Assembly: GCA_964537555.1 (NCBI GenBank)
Contig: CAZIAD010000055.1
Location: 1-20,158, forward strand
Reading direction: 5' to 3'
Length of the DNA stretch: 20,158 nt
Source: CAYRWR01 sp964537555
Lineage (GTDB): Bacteria > Spirochaetota > Brevinematia > Brevinematales > CAYRWR01
Shown here piece by piece: positions 1 to 7,204 of this stretch (positions are counted from its first letter, which is position 1; each line of letters begins with the position of its first letter). Both the position numbers and the translations under genes were made by a program. Below the pieces are notes generated by a model, which was not told the origin of the DNA, ran no database searches, and saw only the letters and a program-made list of their open reading frames with translations.

Positions 1-1063
1 CTTTACCTTCTATGTTAATACTCAGGTTAATAATAGAATTTTCAGAATAGGAGCGCGGCAGATAGATGTTTTTAGTAGTAGCTAAAATTCCTCCCATAGA
101 GACATCTATGACAGAAAATCCATCATCATCTTCAGTGAAAGTCTTGGACTTTACTACTACTTCCGCTAAAATATCAGCCATACCTTTTATATAGAAAATA
201 TCATATATGGTGAGTTTTTTGAACTTGGGATCATCGGGTACGGATACTTCTATCACTCCTACTACCCTGTCTCCGATCAGTACCGGTACCATACAATAAG
301 AAGAAATCCCCCTGCTCAGATAATTATTTCTGATCTGTTCCAAAACATCCGGGGATAAAGTCTTTTTTACCAGTTCAAAATACTTTTCATAACCGATCAT
401 ATTGTACTTTCCACCCAGATGAACATAATTATTCAGGTTGTCTGTGTCAGAGATCCAGAATGTCTTTTTGAAATAGCTTACTACTTTTTCCAGAGGAGAT
501 AATGACTCCATGTCCTTAAAGACATTGGTCTTAAATCTATTGGAAAAACGGGATAGTTCATTGCCTATCATGGTGACTATTTTTTTAAGATCCGGTTTTT
601 CTTCGAGAAGTTCCACATAAATATTTTTAAGGTTTCCAGGTAGCTCATCTATATTAATATTTTGAGCGACCTGAGTCGATCCACTCTCCAGGCCTGTGAT
701 TTTTATATTCATGACTTCTGAAGGTATGGCTATCCTGGTAAATTTTCTCAACAGATGGAACTGGAGGCTTTCCGGTATATTTAGCTCAATATTCTTCATA
801 GGCAGGTTTAATAGTTTTACGGATGTATCTTCGGAGACATAATAATTCCGGTTATACTCAAATGCCATCTTCAAGCCTTTAAGTGGTATGTTATCAGGAA
901 TATTTTCAAAATAGACTGACATATAATTGGCATCAGACTTTGTAACAAAGCCGCTAATGATCTGGTTATCAGCTGCATCTTTGACCCTTACAGCTATGTG
1001 TTTTAATCTAAGATGATTAAATAAAGCGACTATCTCATTTTTCTTAATGACTTCTTTTTCCAT
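1..1063 (-). CDS. GAF-like/PilZ-like domain protein, 3' part missing (runs off the left edge)
   Basis: The frame is open from an ATG at 1063 to the window edge, giving 354 visible codons; the C-terminus lies outside. The start is preceded by GAGG at 1072-1069 with 5-nt spacing; a second ATG at 1066 is less well spaced. It begins 13 nt after the stop of the WD40 lipoprotein gene, so the two are probably co-transcribed. The protein has no signal peptide or membrane segment and looks cytoplasmic. Around residues 255-300 it has a GAF-like strand pattern (SSYCMVPVLIGDRVVGVIEV). At residues 320-325 it reads DVSMGG, which fits the (D/N)xSxxG half of the c-di-GMP-binding PilZ motif. The arginine RxxxR half normally found some 25-35 residues upstream is not obvious, so c-di-GMP binding is uncertain. 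Multi-domain proteins with a PilZ-like C-terminus are known in spirochaetes such as Leptospira. The family assignment is moderate; the existence of the gene is well supported. Confidence 0.6.
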   Translation of the reverse strand, partial: MEKEVIKKNEIVALFNHLRLKHIAVRVKDAADNQIISGFVTKSDANYMSVYFENIPDNIPLKGLKMAFEYNRNYYVSEDTSVKLLNLPMKNIELNIPESLQFHLLRKFTRIAIPSEVMNIKITGLESGSTQVAQNINIDELPGNLKNIYVELLEEKPDLKKIVTMIGNELSRFSNRFKTNVFKDMESLSPLEKVVSYFKKTFWISDTDNLNNYVHLGGKYNMIGYEKYFELVKKTLSPDVLEQIRNNYLSRGISSYCMVPVLIGDRVVGVIEVSVPDDPKFKKLTIYDIFYIKGMADILAEVVVKSKTFTEDDDGFSVIDVSMGGILATTKNIYLPRSYSENSIINLSINIEGK

Positions 1064-1076
1064 CATTTCCTCATTG

Positions 1077-2090
1077 TTACTGGTAACTAATGCCCCAGAT
1101 TTTTACCTTTCTGTCTCTGGAGCCAGATGCCATATATTTTCCATTTCTGCTTACAGAAATAGTCATAATATCACCAAAATGTCTCTGCAGTCTTTCTTTT
1201 ACCTCACCTGTCTCGACTTCGAAAACATATATCTCATCATCATCTCCCCCTGAAAAAACATAGCGGTTATCCATGGAAAACCTGGCAACCAAGACACTAC
1301 CGATATGTCCGGTCAGGACTTTAAAAGGAGTACTTAAATTCCGTGTCTTCCATATTGATATAGTGGAGTCTGCACTGGCTAATAAAATATTTTCACCATC
1401 ACTGGAAATATCAACATACTCTATGGGCAAGGAATGATACCGCAATTCCTGAATAAAAGTCAGGTCAGGAAAACTCCATTGCTTTGCCAGGGAATCCTGC
1501 CCTCCACTGAGCAGATATTTTCCATCCGGAGAAATACTAATATTCCAGATTTCAGATACATGAGCCTGTATTTCACGTATCTTTTTCAAATCAGGTAAAG
1601 ACCAGATGATGATCTTACCATCAACGCCTGCAGTAGCTATATATTTATTATCGGGACTTATGTCCAAAGTTTGAATACCTTTTTTATGGGCAAAATTGGC
1701 ACTCATTATTTGAAAATCATTTTTTACAGAAATGACTTTTAAGGTCTCAAAGGACCCAATTACCAGATATTTACCATCAGAGGAGAATTTTAAGGGGATA
1801 CCCCAGATCTCATCATATTCCTCCTGTAAGGAGTTGATTTTATTACTATTATTAATATCCCAAAGTATGACCTGACGATCAGCACTGCCTGAAGCCAGAT
1901 ACTTACTATCAGGAGAAAAATCAGTATAAAAAACATATTGATAATGATCAGTAAAATCATATAGATAGGTCATTTTTATATTTTTATCAGGATCAGTGAT
2001 TACATCAGGTCTTATATTTTCTTTTCCGCATGAATTGAACAAAACAAGGATTATAGTCAGAAGATAAACAATAGACTTTAAATACTTCAA
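1077..2090 (-). CDS. WD40-repeat lipoprotein, seven-bladed propeller
   Basis: 337 residues. The N-terminus is Lys-containing and hydrophobic, ending in a lipobox LFNSC with Cys21 as the probable lipidated residue, so the protein should be exported and membrane-anchored. Seven WD40-type repeats follow, each with an SPDGKYLxSGS-like strand and a terminal IW/VW-type motif (ILWDI, IIWSL, KQWSF, SIWKT, YVFEV, KIWGI and a degenerate second repeat ending in VISV). Seven repeats are enough for one closed beta-propeller, so it is probably a protein-binding scaffold in the periplasm or on a membrane surface; the partner is unknown. The start codon is TTG at 2090 with GGGA 8 nt upstream; the nearby ATG at 2098 is out of frame and stops at once. 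It lies just downstream of the flaA terminator. A TATTAT box at 2113-2108 lacks a good -35, so expression may rely on a weak promoter or read-through. Confidence 0.85.
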   Translation of the reverse strand: MKYLKSIVYLLTIILVLFNSCGKENIRPDVITDPDKNIKMTYLYDFTDHYQYVFYTDFSPDSKYLASGSADRQVILWDINNSNKINSLQEEYDEIWGIPLKFSSDGKYLVIGSFETLKVISVKNDFQIMSANFAHKKGIQTLDISPDNKYIATAGVDGKIIIWSLPDLKKIREIQAHVSEIWNISISPDGKYLLSGGQDSLAKQWSFPDLTFIQELRYHSLPIEYVDISSDGENILLASADSTISIWKTRNLSTPFKVLTGHIGSVLVARFSMDNRYVFSGGDDDEIYVFEVETGEVKERLQRHFGDIMTISVSRNGKYMASGSRDRKVKIWGISYQ

Positions 2091-2120
2091 AATAGCATTC
2101 CCAGGATATAATAATCAAAA

Positions 2121-2150
2121 CAAAAGGCTAAGGATTTCCCTAGCCTTTTG
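2121..2150 (-). terminator. Rho-independent terminator of the panD-flaA-flaA unit
   Basis: The arms CAAAAGGCTA (2121-2130) and TAGCCTTTTG (2141-2150) are exact reverse complements. A further GG/CC pair lies inside around an ATTT loop. On the minus strand the stem is followed by TTTTG, a T-rich tract. It lies 20 bases beyond the second flaA stop and 30 bases before the WD40 lipoprotein start, and so separates those two units. The plus-strand side also has some Ts but no convergent gene, so function on the minus strand is what matters. Confidence 0.85.
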
Positions 2151-2170
2151 TTAATTTGTATCATTGAATC

Positions 2171-2890
2171 CTACCAGTTATCCATCATATCATCCGGATT
2201 CTGATTCTGCTCGCTGAACAGGTCAGCATCGGCAGTCAGATAATCAAAATAAATATAATAAGGTCTGCCCATCATGTCAAGAGGATCAAAATCAACTCTG
2301 AATCCCAGGAAAGTAAGTCCTCTGTCTTCTGAGATCTTATAATTTTCCTGTTCGATGGTATCCGGGATATTGATAGAAACAGGTTTCCATCCCACCCATA
2401 TCATCTTTTCTGCGGTCAGATATTTAGTATGGCCCAGATAATCTTTGATCACAAAACTCAAAGTATGACGATAGTTTCTCCCTACGACCCATACAGACAG
2501 GCTTTTGGTAATACCCTTGATCTTAGTAGGTTGGGCGGGATTTATACTGATCCAGCTCCACTCTCTTTTCATAAATTCAGTTTTAATACCCAGAACATAT
2601 TTGTTTTTATCATTCTGGATTCCGGTAGGGGCACCTTCTCTTCTCATGGCTCTGGTCACACCATAGTCACGAGGCATGAATGAGCTCCATTCACCGGGAT
2701 TTTCGAAATCATCTACCAGCAATGTCTTGACTAACTCGGTGGCTACCTTTTTATCGGCAGTCTGGTTAGCATTGGTATTGATGATAGTCAATTCACCTGC
2801 CCTGGGATTAACAGCAGTATTATTTTGAGCCCAGGAAGGAATAACACTAGCTAAAAGTAATAGACTCAGTACACTAAAAATTCTTTTCAT
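2171..2890 (-). CDS. flaA: Flagellar filament outer layer (sheath) protein FlaA, second copy
   Basis: 239 residues from ATG at 2890. This start is chosen because GGGGAGG (2903-2897) lies 6 nt upstream; in-frame ATGs at 2896 and 2914 would sit on or before that site. The N-terminus MKRIFSVLSLLLLASVIPSWA is a Sec signal peptide, probably cut after SWA. FlaA forms the sheath around the FlaB core of spirochaete periplasmic flagella. Family features seen: a DDFENPGEWSSF segment near the mature N-terminus, LGIKTEFMKREWSWI, the KSLSVWVVGRNYRHTLSF block, GHTKYL and a WVGWKPVSINIP segment, then a YYIYFDYL strand and a C-terminal DDMMDNW. The same blocks occur in order in the gene upstream, which it follows after 17 nt. 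A terminator lies immediately downstream, so it is the last gene of the unit. FlaA identity is strongly supported; which numbered FlaA paralogue it is cannot be said. Confidence 0.88.
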   Translation of the reverse strand: MKRIFSVLSLLLLASVIPSWAQNNTAVNPRAGELTIINTNANQTADKKVATELVKTLLVDDFENPGEWSSFMPRDYGVTRAMRREGAPTGIQNDKNKYVLGIKTEFMKREWSWISINPAQPTKIKGITKSLSVWVVGRNYRHTLSFVIKDYLGHTKYLTAEKMIWVGWKPVSINIPDTIEQENYKISEDRGLTFLGFRVDFDPLDMMGRPYYIYFDYLTADADLFSEQNQNPDDMMDNW

Positions 2891-2907
2891 CTTCATCCTC
2901 CCCGATT

Positions 2908-3708
2908 TTACCATCTCTGTGCAGCCAGGTCATCACCGTTAAAGCGCTCCTGGTATACATCAGTCTGTACCTGCATATAATCAAAATAAGCATAGAATTG
3001 GTCTACTCTTTCGTTTGGATAGCTCCATAATTTGATCATCTCTAATTTTAAAGGTTTCATGAAAGGAACATGATGTTCTGCCTGAGGAATGTAATCAGGG
3101 ATCTTGGTGCGCAGATTTTTCCATCCAACATAACTCAGATCACCCGCATTTAATCTGTGCAGGTAACCTTTGAAATCTCTCAGATAGAATTCCATCCAAT
3201 AATTGTAATTTCCACCCCACACCCACATATCCAGGCTCTTGATGACACCTATCAAAGTAACAGGGCTTTTTTCACCGGTAGCACTCATATTTGGAGTCTT
3301 GCCATTGAATGCATTATCCGACTTATAAGGGATGAGTTCTATCCAGTTGTAGGATTTTTTCAAAAACTGAGCTTTTACACCCAATGAATATTTTTGATAC
3401 TGATCTACTCTTTCAGGAAGCCCCAAAGGTTTTGCCTCTACGTATTTCACGTTACATGCTTCCGGGTCAGGATCACTCATAACCTGAGTCACATCTGCAG
3501 GTTTGGCAAATCTGGAAAAGTTAGCCTTCCAAATGGTCTTATTAGTCTGGTCCTCTTCGTCTCCAAAGTCAGATACGACAAAGGTCTGTAAATTTACAGT
3601 ATCTTTATCCTCTGCACTGAATCCAAAAGGAAATAAGGGACGAGTGATAACTAAATTAAGTGCTAAAATTACCATTATGGTTGAGACAATACTTCCTTTG
3701 TATTTCAT
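2908..3708 (-). CDS. flaA: Flagellar filament outer layer (sheath) protein FlaA, first copy
   Basis: 266 residues. The ATG at 3708 follows a strong ribosome-binding site, AAGGAGAGG, and starts 16 nt after the panD stop. A Lys-containing N-terminus and a hydrophobic stretch at about residues 7-32 indicate Sec export; the cleavage site is less clear than in the second copy. The FlaA blocks are present: LGVKAQFLKKSYNWIEL, KSLDMWVWGGNYNYWMEFYL, RDFKGYLHRL, YVGWKNLRTKIP, a YAYFDYMQV strand and a C-terminal acidic stretch ending in RW. Relative to the second copy it carries an extra segment of about 20 residues (near SDNAFNGKTPNMSATGEK) before the KSLDMW block and a longer N-terminal region. The two are clearly diverged paralogues rather than a recent duplication. 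Paired FlaA proteins are known in other spirochaetes, where they form a heteromeric sheath; joint assembly here is an inference from adjacency. Confidence 0.87.
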   Translation of the reverse strand: MKYKGSIVSTIMVILALNLVITRPLFPFGFSAEDKDTVNLQTFVVSDFGDEEDQTNKTIWKANFSRFAKPADVTQVMSDPDPEACNVKYVEAKPLGLPERVDQYQKYSLGVKAQFLKKSYNWIELIPYKSDNAFNGKTPNMSATGEKSPVTLIGVIKSLDMWVWGGNYNYWMEFYLRDFKGYLHRLNAGDLSYVGWKNLRTKIPDYIPQAEHHVPFMKPLKLEMIKLWSYPNERVDQFYAYFDYMQVQTDVYQERFNGDDLAAQRW

Positions 3709-3724
3709 CTTCCTCTCCTTAGAT

Positions 3725-4090
3725 CTATTTACTCTTTATGATCTGTTCAATTTTGTTGTTTTCATCAGTAACTATTATCTTGGGTGAAAATACCTGCGCC
3801 TCTTTTTCATCCATATTGGCAAAGGCTGCTATTATCACCTTGTCTCCAATCTGGTGCAAATGAGCAGCTGCACCATTGAGACAAATCACTCCACTCTTCC
3901 TGATCCCTGGTATGGCATAAGTCACCATCCGGGATCCATTGGTAATATTCCATATATGAACCATTTCATAATGAAATATTCCTGCGGCATCCATAAGGTC
4001 TTCATCAATGGTCACACTACCTACATAGTCCAGTGAAGTCTCAGTCACTACTGCTCTATGTATTTTGGACTTAAGTATATTCAGGATCAT
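3725..4090 (-). CDS. panD: Aspartate 1-decarboxylase (pyruvoyl enzyme)
   Basis: PanD decarboxylates L-aspartate to beta-alanine, the precursor for pantothenate and coenzyme A. From ATG at 4090 it has 121 residues. With that start the self-cleavage site Gly24-Ser25 (in YVGSVTID) has exactly the E. coli numbering, as do Lys9, Arg54, Tyr58 and Asn72 (in LNGAAAH); Ser25 becomes the catalytic pyruvoyl group. GAGGGA at 4103-4098 lies 7 nt before this start. A GTG at 4114 would add eight residues without precedent and has no clear ribosome-binding site. No panB, panC or coaA is in view. The first flaA gene begins 16 nt downstream and there is no terminator between them, so panD appears to lead a flagellar sheath operon. 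Family assignment is close to certain; the link to motility is inference from position. Confidence 0.95.
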   Translation of the reverse strand: MILNILKSKIHRAVVTETSLDYVGSVTIDEDLMDAAGIFHYEMVHIWNITNGSRMVTYAIPGIRKSGVICLNGAAAHLHQIGDKVIIAAFANMDEKEAQVFSPKIIVTDENNKIEQIIKSK

Positions 4091-4126
4091 TGATCTTTCC
4101 CTCGTATTTATCACCTAATTTTATTT

Positions 4127-4155
4127 ATAATAAAACGGTATTAAAATTTAATCAA
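4127..4155 (-). promoter_or_regulatory. Sigma70-like promoter for panD-flaA-flaA
   Basis: Read on the minus strand: -35 TTGATT (4155-4150), a 17-nt spacer, then -10 TATTAT (4132-4127), in an AT-rich stretch. Transcription would begin near 4120, leaving a leader of about 30 nt before the panD start. Spacing and hexamers are good, but it is a pattern match only. Confidence 0.6.
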
Positions 4156-4177
4156 TAAAAATTTTTAATTATTTAAG

Positions 4178-4205
4178 AAATCGGCATTCAGGGGGTCAAA
4201 TCTTA
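4178..4205 (-). promoter_or_regulatory. Possible sigma28 (FliA-type) promoter upstream of panD-flaA
   Basis: On the minus strand TAAGATTT (4205-4198), 12 nt, then GCCGATTT (4185-4178). The commonly cited sigma28 consensus is TAAAGTTT-N11-GCCGATAA. The -10-like box matches 6 of 8 bases with its GCCGAT core intact, the -35-like box also matches 6 of 8, and the spacing is one base long. It overlaps the stop codon of the upstream lipoprotein gene. Its position before flagellar genes makes it more credible than a random match. Confidence 0.4.
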
Positions 4206-5057
4206 ATACAAGTTGAGATAATATTTTCTGCTATTTCCCCAGTACCGGCCAGCCGTATAAAGCACTTTTCCATTTTTATTTTTCACTTTATACCATAAAT
4301 ACACATTATACTTACCCTTAGGTAAAAATTGTCCGCGAGTATTTTTTCCATTCCAATAGCGGGTAAACTGAGCCTGTCCTTTTATAATGCGGGCAAAAGT
4401 ATTATAACCCAGCAGATAATATCCCGTTCGTCTTAACCTGGAGTTAATGGGTACTGCATATACCTGGAACTCAATAAACTGGGAGGCTGTGGAATTTTCA
4501 AATACAGCAAAACTCATGTGAATATAAGAACGGGGAGAAAGGCCCTGCCCTATCCCATCATTGCCAATGATTATCATACTGGAGCTATTATCAGTCTGTT
4601 TGACTTTCTTAGTCTGAACGCTTTTCATGGAGTTGTTTTCCATTAAAGACTCTTCGACTGGAATCTGTTGAGAGACTGAGCTGGGTTGCTTCTTGATCAT
4701 GTTTTGGGTGTCGATCTGGCTTACTTTATTCTGTATATCTTCATTGACCTTGACTTCATTATTCATAGTCACTTCATCTACCTGTGGGGTGACTTCGTCT
4801 TTTGGGGTAGTTTCCTGATTCAGTGCTACCGTACCCTTGGATTCAGTTTTTTCAGGAGTTTCTGTACTTTCTAAAACGGTGATATCCTGGTCATTGGTCT
4901 CAGTATTACTATCCTTCAGTATTGAATCAGAAATAATATCTGTATAGACATTGTTGGCTTTAGGTTTTGAGTCTTCTTTATCTTTATTCAAATTAAGATT
5001 TAGATTATCACAAGATACCATTAGTAAAGTAATGATTATGAGAATGAGTCTTCGCAT
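4203..5057 (-). CDS. Lipoprotein with low-complexity linker and C-terminal FlgD-like Ig domain
   Basis: 284 residues from ATG at 5057, with a strong AAGGAGGGA site upstream. The N-terminus MRRLILIIITLLMVSC is a lipoprotein signal with Cys16 as the lipidation site. Residues of about 17-165 are polar and low-complexity, rich in Asn, Asp, Glu, Thr, Gln and Val, and are probably a disordered tether. The last 115 or so residues look folded and strand-rich. Near residue 235 it reads WNGKNTRGQFLPKGKYNVYL, the WDGKxxxGxxxPxGxY pattern of FlgD Ig-like and related hook-cap or surface Ig domains. It starts 25 nt after the DUF1015 gene, so the two are probably one operon, and it ends 113 nt before panD with no visible terminator. 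The function is unknown. A role at the cell envelope or flagellum is possible, but the Ig-like match alone does not prove it. Confidence 0.75.
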   Translation of the reverse strand: MRRLILIIITLLMVSCDNLNLNLNKDKEDSKPKANNVYTDIISDSILKDSNTETNDQDITVLESTETPEKTESKGTVALNQETTPKDEVTPQVDEVTMNNEVKVNEDIQNKVSQIDTQNMIKKQPSSVSQQIPVEESLMENNSMKSVQTKKVKQTDNSSSMIIIGNDGIGQGLSPRSYIHMSFAVFENSTASQFIEFQVYAVPINSRLRRTGYYLLGYNTFARIIKGQAQFTRYWNGKNTRGQFLPKGKYNVYLWYKVKNKNGKVLYTAGRYWGNSRKYYLNLY

Positions 5058-5082
5058 GCTTCCCTCCTTGGAAACCCCGCAC

Positions 5083-6414
5083 TCAGCTTTTCAATTTTGA
5101 ATATTTATTTGAAAATGCCACTAAGCCCCCCAGCATTCCTGGGTAAAGATTAGCTGATAAGGGAGGTATCACCTCATTATTATCGGCAAGTTTCAACACA
5201 TCCAAAGCTTTTATTGGATTAAGTATCAAAGCCATATCATAAAATCCAGCTTTGACGGCTTCCATGGCTGAGTTATCACCTGGGACCAGCGCTACTTTTG
5301 ATTCAGTCTGAAGATCCAGGTTCAGACTGTCCTGCAGAATTGCTTTTTCCCATAAAACCACGTCCTGTGATTTCTTTAATTCACTCCCTGCAATCTGCTG
5401 AGTGATGTTTTTATAGAGAGTGTTGTCCAGAGCCAGTAAAAAATACTTGGTCGGCATATCTTTATGATACACCCCTAATGCATGTATACCTTTGCTCTGA
5501 TAGTCTGAAAGCAACTTACGTAACTTAATACGAGCCGCTTTTTCCATTCTCTGATCACCAAACTGCATGGCACCCAGTTTAAATTTCTTCTCGATACTTT
5601 TCAGGAAGGCCATACCTGATAATTCCGTATCCTTGATCAAAATATTGGTAGGCAGGGTTTTCAGGGGGGCACTTTCAATACAAAAATATGTAGCCAGAAA
5701 ATAATCTTCAGGGCGGCTGCCATCAATGACTTCGGGTAGTCCTTCCAGTGATTTTCTATATTTAAGTGAACTCAGATAATTGATCGCACCTTCTGCCAGG
5801 TAGGATGGTTTATCTGCAAAAAAGCTTTTTATTTTTTGAATTATATCCGAGTTCTCGATCCGGTATATACGGTGCAGATTATCAAACTGGTCTTTTGCTT
5901 CCTGCAGTGCTTCTTTATTCGCTACTACAGACTGTAGTAATGTTTGTATAGTGTTTTGAGGATCTCTATAGAGGCACATCACGCTTTCCAGTTGAGATTC
6001 ATTTTCTTTTAAAAGCTTTCTTCTATCATCTATGTGTTCCGATTTATATTGCTCTATCATTTTAAAAGAAGTGCCGTTCTCTTCCAGTCTGGCTAACGCA
6101 GTCACTCCATATCTGGTATGTACACTCCCATCAGCCTGAAATTCCTGTTCATAGATATACATAGTGGGAGTACTGTCGATTAGCATGACATCCCTGAGTA
6201 ACCAGCTGAAGATACGTTTTATAGAATTGCGATATCTTTCATCGCCTTCACCATCCGGCAGGACCAGATTGATAAAATTATAGGAATCCAGATCAAAAAG
6301 CTGTTTTTTTCTGAAAGCATCGATTTTATTGAAAGGCGGACATACCAGATTATTAATATCCTGGTATTTCTGATGATTATAGTACATGGTAGTAAATTCA
6401 CTTAAATGTGCCAT
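5083..6414 (-). CDS. DUF1015 family protein
   Basis: 443 residues from ATG at 6414, with AAGGGG 5-6 nt upstream. It is soluble, with no signal or membrane segment. Family features of DUF1015 (function unproven; sometimes loosely annotated as SerC-related) can be seen in order. They are an N-terminal CPPFNKI, a DSYNFINLVLP segment, a long amphipathic region with YIYEQEF and RYGVTAL near residues 85-107, IDDRRKLL, a YFCIESAPLKTLPTN segment near residue 243, and a C-terminal ALILNPIKALDVLKLAD followed by an aromatic/Pro-rich end. Two usually conserved elements look altered. The PHE-type motif before the DR segment is replaced by QYKSEH, and the MPxKSTxFxPK-type C-terminal motif reads IPPLSANLYPG. 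Whatever activity the family has may therefore be changed. It is first in a probable operon with the FlgD-like lipoprotein. Confidence 0.8.
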   Translation of the reverse strand: MAHLSEFTTMYYNHQKYQDINNLVCPPFNKIDAFRKKQLFDLDSYNFINLVLPDGEGDERYRNSIKRIFSWLLRDVMLIDSTPTMYIYEQEFQADGSVHTRYGVTALARLEENGTSFKMIEQYKSEHIDDRRKLLKENESQLESVMCLYRDPQNTIQTLLQSVVANKEALQEAKDQFDNLHRIYRIENSDIIQKIKSFFADKPSYLAEGAINYLSSLKYRKSLEGLPEVIDGSRPEDYFLATYFCIESAPLKTLPTNILIKDTELSGMAFLKSIEKKFKLGAMQFGDQRMEKAARIKLRKLLSDYQSKGIHALGVYHKDMPTKYFLLALDNTLYKNITQQIAGSELKKSQDVVLWEKAILQDSLNLDLQTESKVALVPGDNSAMEAVKAGFYDMALILNPIKALDVLKLADNNEVIPPLSANLYPGMLGGLVAFSNKYSKLKS

Positions 6415-6458
6415 GAGGTCCCCTTGTCTGGAAAATATTGATTAATTCTATATTTCTC

Positions 6459-6464
6459 ATTATA
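6459..6464 (-). promoter_or_regulatory. -10 box for the DUF1015 gene
   Basis: TATAAT on the minus strand at 6464-6459, 45 nt before the DUF1015 start. No good -35 lies at 16-18 nt, so the promoter is weak or activator-dependent, or the match is chance in AT-rich DNA. Confidence 0.35.
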
Positions 6465-6539
6465 TAGTATCGTCACTATATATTATAAAAATTAAATTAA
6501 AAAAGTAAACCATTATTTGCATATTTTTTTTGATTCTCA

Positions 6540-6568
6540 TTGACAGTGACTTATATTGAAGATAAAAT
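6540..6568 (+). promoter_or_regulatory. Near-consensus sigma70 promoter for rdgB
   Basis: TTGACA (6540-6545), a 17-nt spacer, TAAAAT (6563-6568). This is the best promoter in the window. The start would fall near 6575, giving a leader of about 20 nt that carries the AAGGGG ribosome-binding site (6583-6588). It probably also feeds priA, mrdA and rodA, because no terminator is seen before them. Confidence 0.8.
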
Positions 6569-6595
6569 ATAAGTATACAATCAAGGGGTGTATCA

Positions 6596-7204
6596 TTGCA
6601 GATAATTGTGGCCAGTTCCAATAAATCCAAATTAAATGAGATCAGGCATTATCTTATGGAATTTGAGATATTAAGCCTGAAGGATATTTCGTATGATGAT
6701 GAGATCATTGAAGATGGATCCAGTTTTTACGAGAATGCACTCATAAAAGCCCGGGCTATCCATAAGCTCTACCCTCAATCATATATCCTGGCTGATGACT
6801 CCGGCCTGGAGGTAGACGCCCTCTCAGGAAGGCCTGGTATTTATTCCGCTCGATATGCCGGTGAAAATTCCACTCAGGAAATGCTTATCAATAAACTGCT
6901 TGGAGAATTAAAAGACATTCCTTTCCCTCAAAGGTCAGCCCGATTTGTGAGTATGATGCTTATACTGACTCCCCAGGGGAATATCCATAGTGCATTAGGG
7001 GAATGCCACGGTAAGATTGCCTTTGCCCCCCGTGGAATCGATGGATTCGGCTATGACCCTGTGTTTTTACCTGAAGTATTTCAATATAGCCGAACCTTTG
7101 CTGAGGTGGATCTGGATATTAAAAACAAAATATCTCACCGGGCCCGTGCCCTGGAACAGGTAAAAGAGATATTCAAGCAATTAAAAGGTTTAAGTGAAGA
7201 ATAA
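6596..7204 (+). CDS. rdgB: RdgB/HAM1 non-canonical purine NTP pyrophosphatase (dITP/XTP)
   Basis: It hydrolyses dITP, ITP and XTP to the monophosphate plus pyrophosphate, keeping deaminated purines out of DNA and RNA. It has 202 residues, a normal family length. The start is TTG at 6596, 7 nt after AAGGGG; it gives the usual N-terminus with IIVASSNKSKLNEI at residues 3-16. Other signatures are FYENA (44-48), ADDSGLEVDAL with the metal-binding acidic residues (66-76), GRPGIYSARYAG, GFGYDPVF (150-157) and SHRARAL (180-186). All catalytic blocks are intact. It is the first gene after a strong promoter, 143 nt upstream of priA, with no terminator between them. Confidence 0.95.
   Translation: MQIIVASSNKSKLNEIRHYLMEFEILSLKDISYDDEIIEDGSSFYENALIKARAIHKLYPQSYILADDSGLEVDALSGRPGIYSARYAGENSTQEMLINKLLGELKDIPFPQRSARFVSMMLILTPQGNIHSALGECHGKIAFAPRGIDGFGYDPVFLPEVFQYSRTFAEVDLDIKNKISHRARALEQVKEIFKQLKGLSEE

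Noticed and set aside
1047..1253. Plus-strand frame across the WD40/PilZ-like gene junction
   Set aside because: It overlaps two well-supported minus-strand genes, has no ribosome-binding site, and its product has no recognisable features.
4091..4114. GTG at 4114 as panD start
   Set aside because: It adds eight residues before the PanD N-terminus, lacks a good ribosome-binding site, and spoils the exact Ser25 numbering obtained from the ATG at 4090.
6415..6595. Small RNA in the AT-rich DUF1015/rdgB gap, because of a run of eight Ts
   Set aside because: The T run at 6523-6531 has no stem before it, and the region is explained by two divergent promoters.
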